Position numbers and translations under genes: made by a program. From UBA10908 sp964608965 (lineage in GTDB: Bacteria > Bacillota > Clostridia > Peptostreptococcales > Anaerovoracaceae): a stretch of 64,000 bases of DNA. Below the pieces are notes generated by a model. The model ran no database searches, was not told where the DNA came from, and was given only the letters and a program-made list of their open reading frames with translations. This document shows, piece after piece, positions 60,935 to 64,000 of this stretch. The stretch lies in the NCBI GenBank assembly GCA_964608965.1, contig CAZSPZ010000006.1, forward strand, positions 1 to 64,000, in the 5' to 3' direction. Numbering within the stretch: the first letter of the stretch is position 1; each line of letters opens with the position of its first letter.

Positions 60935-61642
60935 TTACAACGAAAGGATCAACAGTCTGATTGCCTCGTAAATCATCGGCACGAACATGGCAGGTAAAAA
61001 ATTAGCGATCTTAAGGTCTGTAAGCTTCAGCATATTCAAAGCCATACCTATTAAAAACAGGCTTCCGATTGTAGAGCTTAGCGCGACAATCTCTTCGCTC
61101 ATAATAGGTGCGACAACGCCGGCCAAGAGAGTGAGTCCGCCTTCGTAAATCAATACGGACAATGCCGCAAATCCAACGCCTATTCCCATGCCCATAGCAA
61201 ACGTGGCGGCAGAGACCCCGTCGATGAGACCCTTCGCATACAAAACGCTGTGCGTGTTGTCCATGCCCGATTGCATGGCGCCGACAACGGTCATCGAGCC
61301 GATGCAAAACAGTAGGGAGGCTTGTATAAAGCCTTTTGCAAAATTGCCGTCACCTTCTTTTGCGAATTTATCCTGAAGAAAGTGGCCCAGGCGGATAAAT
61401 TTTTCATCCAGATCCACAAGTTCCCCTACAGCGACGCCCGCAACGATTGATATTAAAATAAAAACAGGGCGAGAGAGATCAGAAGCTCCCGAAACGCCCA
61501 TAGCTAAAACAAACAGGGCGAAAACCTGGAATATACGTCCCCCTATCGCCTGCAGTCTTTCCGTCTTAAATATAAGCCCTGCTGCGGTTCCTGCAACCAC
61601 AAGCAGAGCGTTTACGATTGTTCCGGTTAAAATTCCAAACAT
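60935..61642 (-). CDS. DUF554 membrane protein
   Basis: A 235-residue protein with about six or seven membrane helices and the family pattern GTIVNALLVVAGTAAGL at the N terminus, GSMTVVGAMQSGM in the middle and MALNMLKLTDLKIANFLPAM at the end. The family is widespread in Firmicutes and of unknown function, possibly a transporter. It lies 10 bases after the proton-channel gene, so it is probably in that operon. Confidence 0.88.
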   Translation of the reverse strand: MFGILTGTIVNALLVVAGTAAGLIFKTERLQAIGGRIFQVFALFVLAMGVSGASDLSRPVFILISIVAGVAVGELVDLDEKFIRLGHFLQDKFAKEGDGNFAKGFIQASLLFCIGSMTVVGAMQSGMDNTHSVLYAKGLIDGVSAATFAMGMGIGVGFAALSVLIYEGGLTLLAGVVAPIMSEEIVALSSTIGSLFLIGMALNMLKLTDLKIANFLPAMFVPMIYEAIRLLILSL

Positions 61643-61652
61643 AGCGCCCCCA

Positions 61653-63443
61653 TTATAACAGATAAATCAAAACGGTGCAAAGGCCGATTACCGCTGCAAG
61701 AAGGCCGAAAGACATGCTTTCGGAAACTTCCAGAACCGCTTCTCTGGCAGAGCGCCACTTGTCGGAGAGAGGATGATTTTTTATCCAATCCATCGGAGTA
61801 AATCTTTCCTCGTGGGGTTCAATTTGCTTGATATAGCGATTATGAATTTCAATTGAACCGAGGAAAGTAAACGATTTTTTCAATAACCAAAGGAGGAATC
61901 TTAGAAGCGGCCGATAGAACATTCTTTCCAGATTCCAATTCTCAGGCCAAAGGCTGACATAGGTTTTGTTCTCCTTTGAACTACCTTTTTCAAACATGAG
62001 ACGCACGACGAAAGCATAAATGCCCCCACCCAGCAACATGGAAATCAACGGGCCCGAAAGATTGGCAAGCGTGTAATAGTGAAAGCTCGCCTCGACTTCG
62101 TAATGACCGAAAAAATCCTGCGCATAATTTGCTATGGCATCCATTGACAATTGAGGAGTAAGGCCCATAAAGACGAGCAGGCCTGCAGGCAAGACAATCG
62201 CAGCAAAACAACGAAGGTTCATATAGTGTCCGTTCTGTTGTTCGTATTGCTTTTGAACCGTCGGATTCGCGTTTTTTTCTATAAAAATACAGACAAACAA
62301 CTTACTCATATAGGCTAACGTTATCGCGCCTGAAAGCAAGAACATCCACTCGACGGCTTGAAAAGCCATCATGTCTTGTCCCAAATGCAAGCCGTGTTCG
62401 ATATATTCGACGATCGTTTCGTGCAAAAGAGTTTTGCTGACATATCCGCTCGTAAAAGGCAGCCCGCTGATGCTTAAAGCTCCGGATAAAAATAAAAGTG
62501 CCAACAAAGGTTTTTTTCTTCCGTAGCCCTTTATATCATTCAAATTCATCTTTTTAATTTTTATATATATGACGCCTGCCGCTAAAAACATCACCCATTT
62601 AATAAGAGAGTGATTGACCATATATAATATAGTTCCTCTGGCGGCCATTGCGCTTACATCGCCCGACAGGCAGATCATTCCTATTCCGACGGTAATAAAT
62701 CCTATTTGCGATATCGAAGAATATGCAAGCGTTCTCTTTAAATCCACCGAAAGCAATGCAAAGACCGCTCCTCCAAACATTGTGATCACACCCAACACCA
62801 AAAGAGCATTTCCCCACGGGGCATCTTCATAAAATATTCTGCACGTGAGTAATATTATCCCAAAGATTCCGGTTTTAGAGAGAATACCCGAAAGGAGAGT
62901 CGTGACGGGAGCCGGCGCCATTGTATAAGTGTCCGGCAACCATATATGCAGCGGAATAATGCCTGCTTTTATGCCAAAGCCTGTAAAAACGAGAGCGCCC
63001 GCCACGTAAAGGCCGGTTTGATCTAAAGAGGAAGCGGACAAGCGATATAAATCCTGGAACCTTAAAGTTCCGAAGATGTCATATAGCATAAAAAGACCCA
63101 TAAGCATCACCATACCGCCGATTACGGCTACGGCCAGATAAATTTGTCCTGCTCGCATGGCTTGCGGAGTTTCCTCGTGAATCACAAGGACATAGGAGGT
63201 GAAAGACATGAGTTCAAAGAAAATAAACGTTGTAATAAAGTTCGCCGATAGAAACACTCCCATCGTTGCAATATATGTAAGGAACATAAAGATGTAATAT
63301 CGGTACATATGTTTGCTGTTCCGCATGGATTCGGAAGAAAACAAAAGTACGCTGATCCACATGCACGAAGCAATGACTGCGAACAGCAATTGAAAACCTG
63401 TCAATGAAAATTCAAGACCAAAGCCGCAAAGGATATCAGGCAT
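61653..63443 (-). CDS. Complex-I/Mrp-like proton-conducting membrane subunit (NuoL/MrpD-related)
   Basis: A 596-residue antiporter-like subunit with about 14 membrane helices. Conserved pump residues are visible: Glu in FFELMSFTSYVLV, Lys in FGIKAGIIPLHIWLPD and DLKRTLAYSSISQIG. After the usual core, a C-terminal part (about 480-596) resembles an extra amphipathic stretch. The second antiporter-like gene lies directly upstream, so a multi-subunit cation pump begins outside the window. Whether it is an Mrp Na+/H+ antiporter, an Ech-like or an Rnf-independent complex cannot be decided here. Confidence 0.9.
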   Translation of the reverse strand: MPDILCGFGLEFSLTGFQLLFAVIASCMWISVLLFSSESMRNSKHMYRYYIFMFLTYIATMGVFLSANFITTFIFFELMSFTSYVLVIHEETPQAMRAGQIYLAVAVIGGMVMLMGLFMLYDIFGTLRFQDLYRLSASSLDQTGLYVAGALVFTGFGIKAGIIPLHIWLPDTYTMAPAPVTTLLSGILSKTGIFGIILLTCRIFYEDAPWGNALLVLGVITMFGGAVFALLSVDLKRTLAYSSISQIGFITVGIGMICLSGDVSAMAARGTILYMVNHSLIKWVMFLAAGVIYIKIKKMNLNDIKGYGRKKPLLALLFLSGALSISGLPFTSGYVSKTLLHETIVEYIEHGLHLGQDMMAFQAVEWMFLLSGAITLAYMSKLFVCIFIEKNANPTVQKQYEQQNGHYMNLRCFAAIVLPAGLLVFMGLTPQLSMDAIANYAQDFFGHYEVEASFHYYTLANLSGPLISMLLGGGIYAFVVRLMFEKGSSKENKTYVSLWPENWNLERMFYRPLLRFLLWLLKKSFTFLGSIEIHNRYIKQIEPHEERFTPMDWIKNHPLSDKWRSAREAVLEVSESMSFGLLAAVIGLCTVLIYLL

Positions 63444-63488
63444 ACGGCAACTCCTTTCTTATGGAATCAACTGGCAACAAAATTAAAA

Positions 63489-64000
63489 TCAAAACGCGCT
63501 CAAAGCAACGCTGTTGATGTACGTCATCATCAAATCGGAATGAAAACCGAATAAAACCATAACCGCAGCTAAAATAACGAGCGGGACAAGCATATATTTG
63601 CCCGGATCTTTTACCCCTTCCAATTCGGCAGGGTCAAAACCGATGCGAGGGAAATATGCGCGGATGACGATAGTAAAAAGATATACCGCCGTAAACACCG
63701 CCGCAAAAAGGATAGCTCCGATGCCCGCATAAGCAAAACCGTTGCCGACGCTTACTGCTGCCTGGGCCAAGTACCATTTGCTCATAAACCCACACAGAGG
63801 CGGAACTCCGGCTAAAGCTAAAGAAGCCACGGTGAACACGGCAAAAGTAACAGGCATTTTTTTGCCGAAGCCCCAAAGATCGGACACATAGTATCGATGG
63901 CTCTGACAGGCAACTGCGCCGGCCACAAAAAACAGCGTGATTTTCATCACTCCGTGAAAAACCATGTGCAGCAGTCCGGCAGCAAGGCCGGCAGGTGTCA
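63489..64000 (-). CDS. Second complex-I/Mrp-like antiporter subunit, 5' end beyond window
   Basis: The C-terminal part (about 170 codons) of a proton-conducting subunit. The frame stays open to the window edge, where residues TPAGLAAGLLH precede HGVMKITLFFVAGA, a typical inner helix of NuoM/NuoN/MrpA-D proteins, followed by FTVASLALAGVPPLCGFMSKW. The internal ATG at 63965 is not the true start. It precedes the 596-residue paralog by 45 bases and belongs to the same complex. Confidence 0.88.
   Translation of the reverse strand, partial: TPAGLAAGLLHMVFHGVMKITLFFVAGAVACQSHRYYVSDLWGFGKKMPVTFAVFTVASLALAGVPPLCGFMSKWYLAQAAVSVGNGFAYAGIGAILFAAVFTAVYLFTIVIRAYFPRIGFDPAELEGVKDPGKYMLVPLVILAAVMVLFGFHSDLMMTYINSVALSAF

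Noticed and set aside
1..64000. CRISPR array, insertion sequence or prophage
   Set aside because: No regularly spaced direct repeats, transposase, integrase or phage structural genes were seen; the only clear repeats are the coding repeats and the tatD element.

Overview
The window is a gene-dense stretch of a Gram-positive anaerobe, most likely a member of the class Clostridia. The main evidence is the SigH-RlmB-MrnC-CysS-IspDF-YacL-RadA gene cluster, the CarD, CdaR/PucR and DRTGG families, a bifurcating-type [FeFe] hydrogenase operon, an SLH-anchored surface protein, frequent TTG starts and strong AGGAGG-type ribosome binding sites. The base composition looks moderate; I did not compute it. 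I cannot name the genus; a family such as Anaerovoracaceae is only a guess. All but one protein gene (birA) lie on the minus strand, so the biological reading direction is from high to low coordinates. No intergenic stretch exceeds 300 bases.

Layout in window order. (1) 1-5.3 kb: the 5' part of tRNA-Thr(GGU) with its own promoter, then sigH, rlmB (with a 13-residue tandem repeat), folA, thyA, an MFS transporter and mrnC. (2) 5.3-13.4 kb: a phosphoesterase, cysS, an M23 peptidase, cyclophilin, proS, the ispDF fusion, a YacL-type PIN-TRAM protein and carD. (3) 13.5-20 kb: a histidine kinase and response regulator with a complete ABC efflux module (adaptor, large FtsX-type permease, ATPase), placed between carD and radA. 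(4) 20-26.4 kb: radA, a DUF218 protein, a QueG-like ferredoxin protein, a YbjQ-like protein, a YhfC-type membrane protein, an unlisted 26-residue membrane peptide, a PhzF-like protein and an isolated citC. (5) 26.4-31.7 kb: a second MacB-like efflux module and an EF-G-like GTPase. (6) 31.7-42 kb: asnS, lysS, greA, dusB, coaX, a PucR/CdaR regulator, ftsH and tilS. (7) 42-47.3 kb: a flavodiiron protein, tatD (carrying an inserted palindromic element), metG, a histidine phosphatase and a DMT permease. (8) 47.4-52.3 kb: birA on the plus strand, convergent with a 1148-residue S-layer-type protein and a racemase. (9) 52.3-60.9 kb: the HydA/NuoF/HndB/GHKL/NuoE hydrogenase operon and an associated signalling module (PHP, two DRTGG proteins, a hydrogenase-like ferredoxin protein, an RsbW-like ATPase). 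(10) 60.9-64 kb: a DUF554 protein and two complex-I-like proton-channel subunits, the last cut by the window edge.

Together the genes describe housekeeping translation and RNA modification, drug or peptide efflux, cell-surface construction, and an energy metabolism built on NADH- and ferredoxin-linked H2 turnover, possibly alongside an ion-pumping membrane complex. The best candidates for something undescribed are a 79-base multi-hairpin element inserted in frame in tatD, the small membrane peptide before the YhfC gene, the repeat-expanded RlmB tail, and a G9 tract at the ribosome binding site of the YacL gene.
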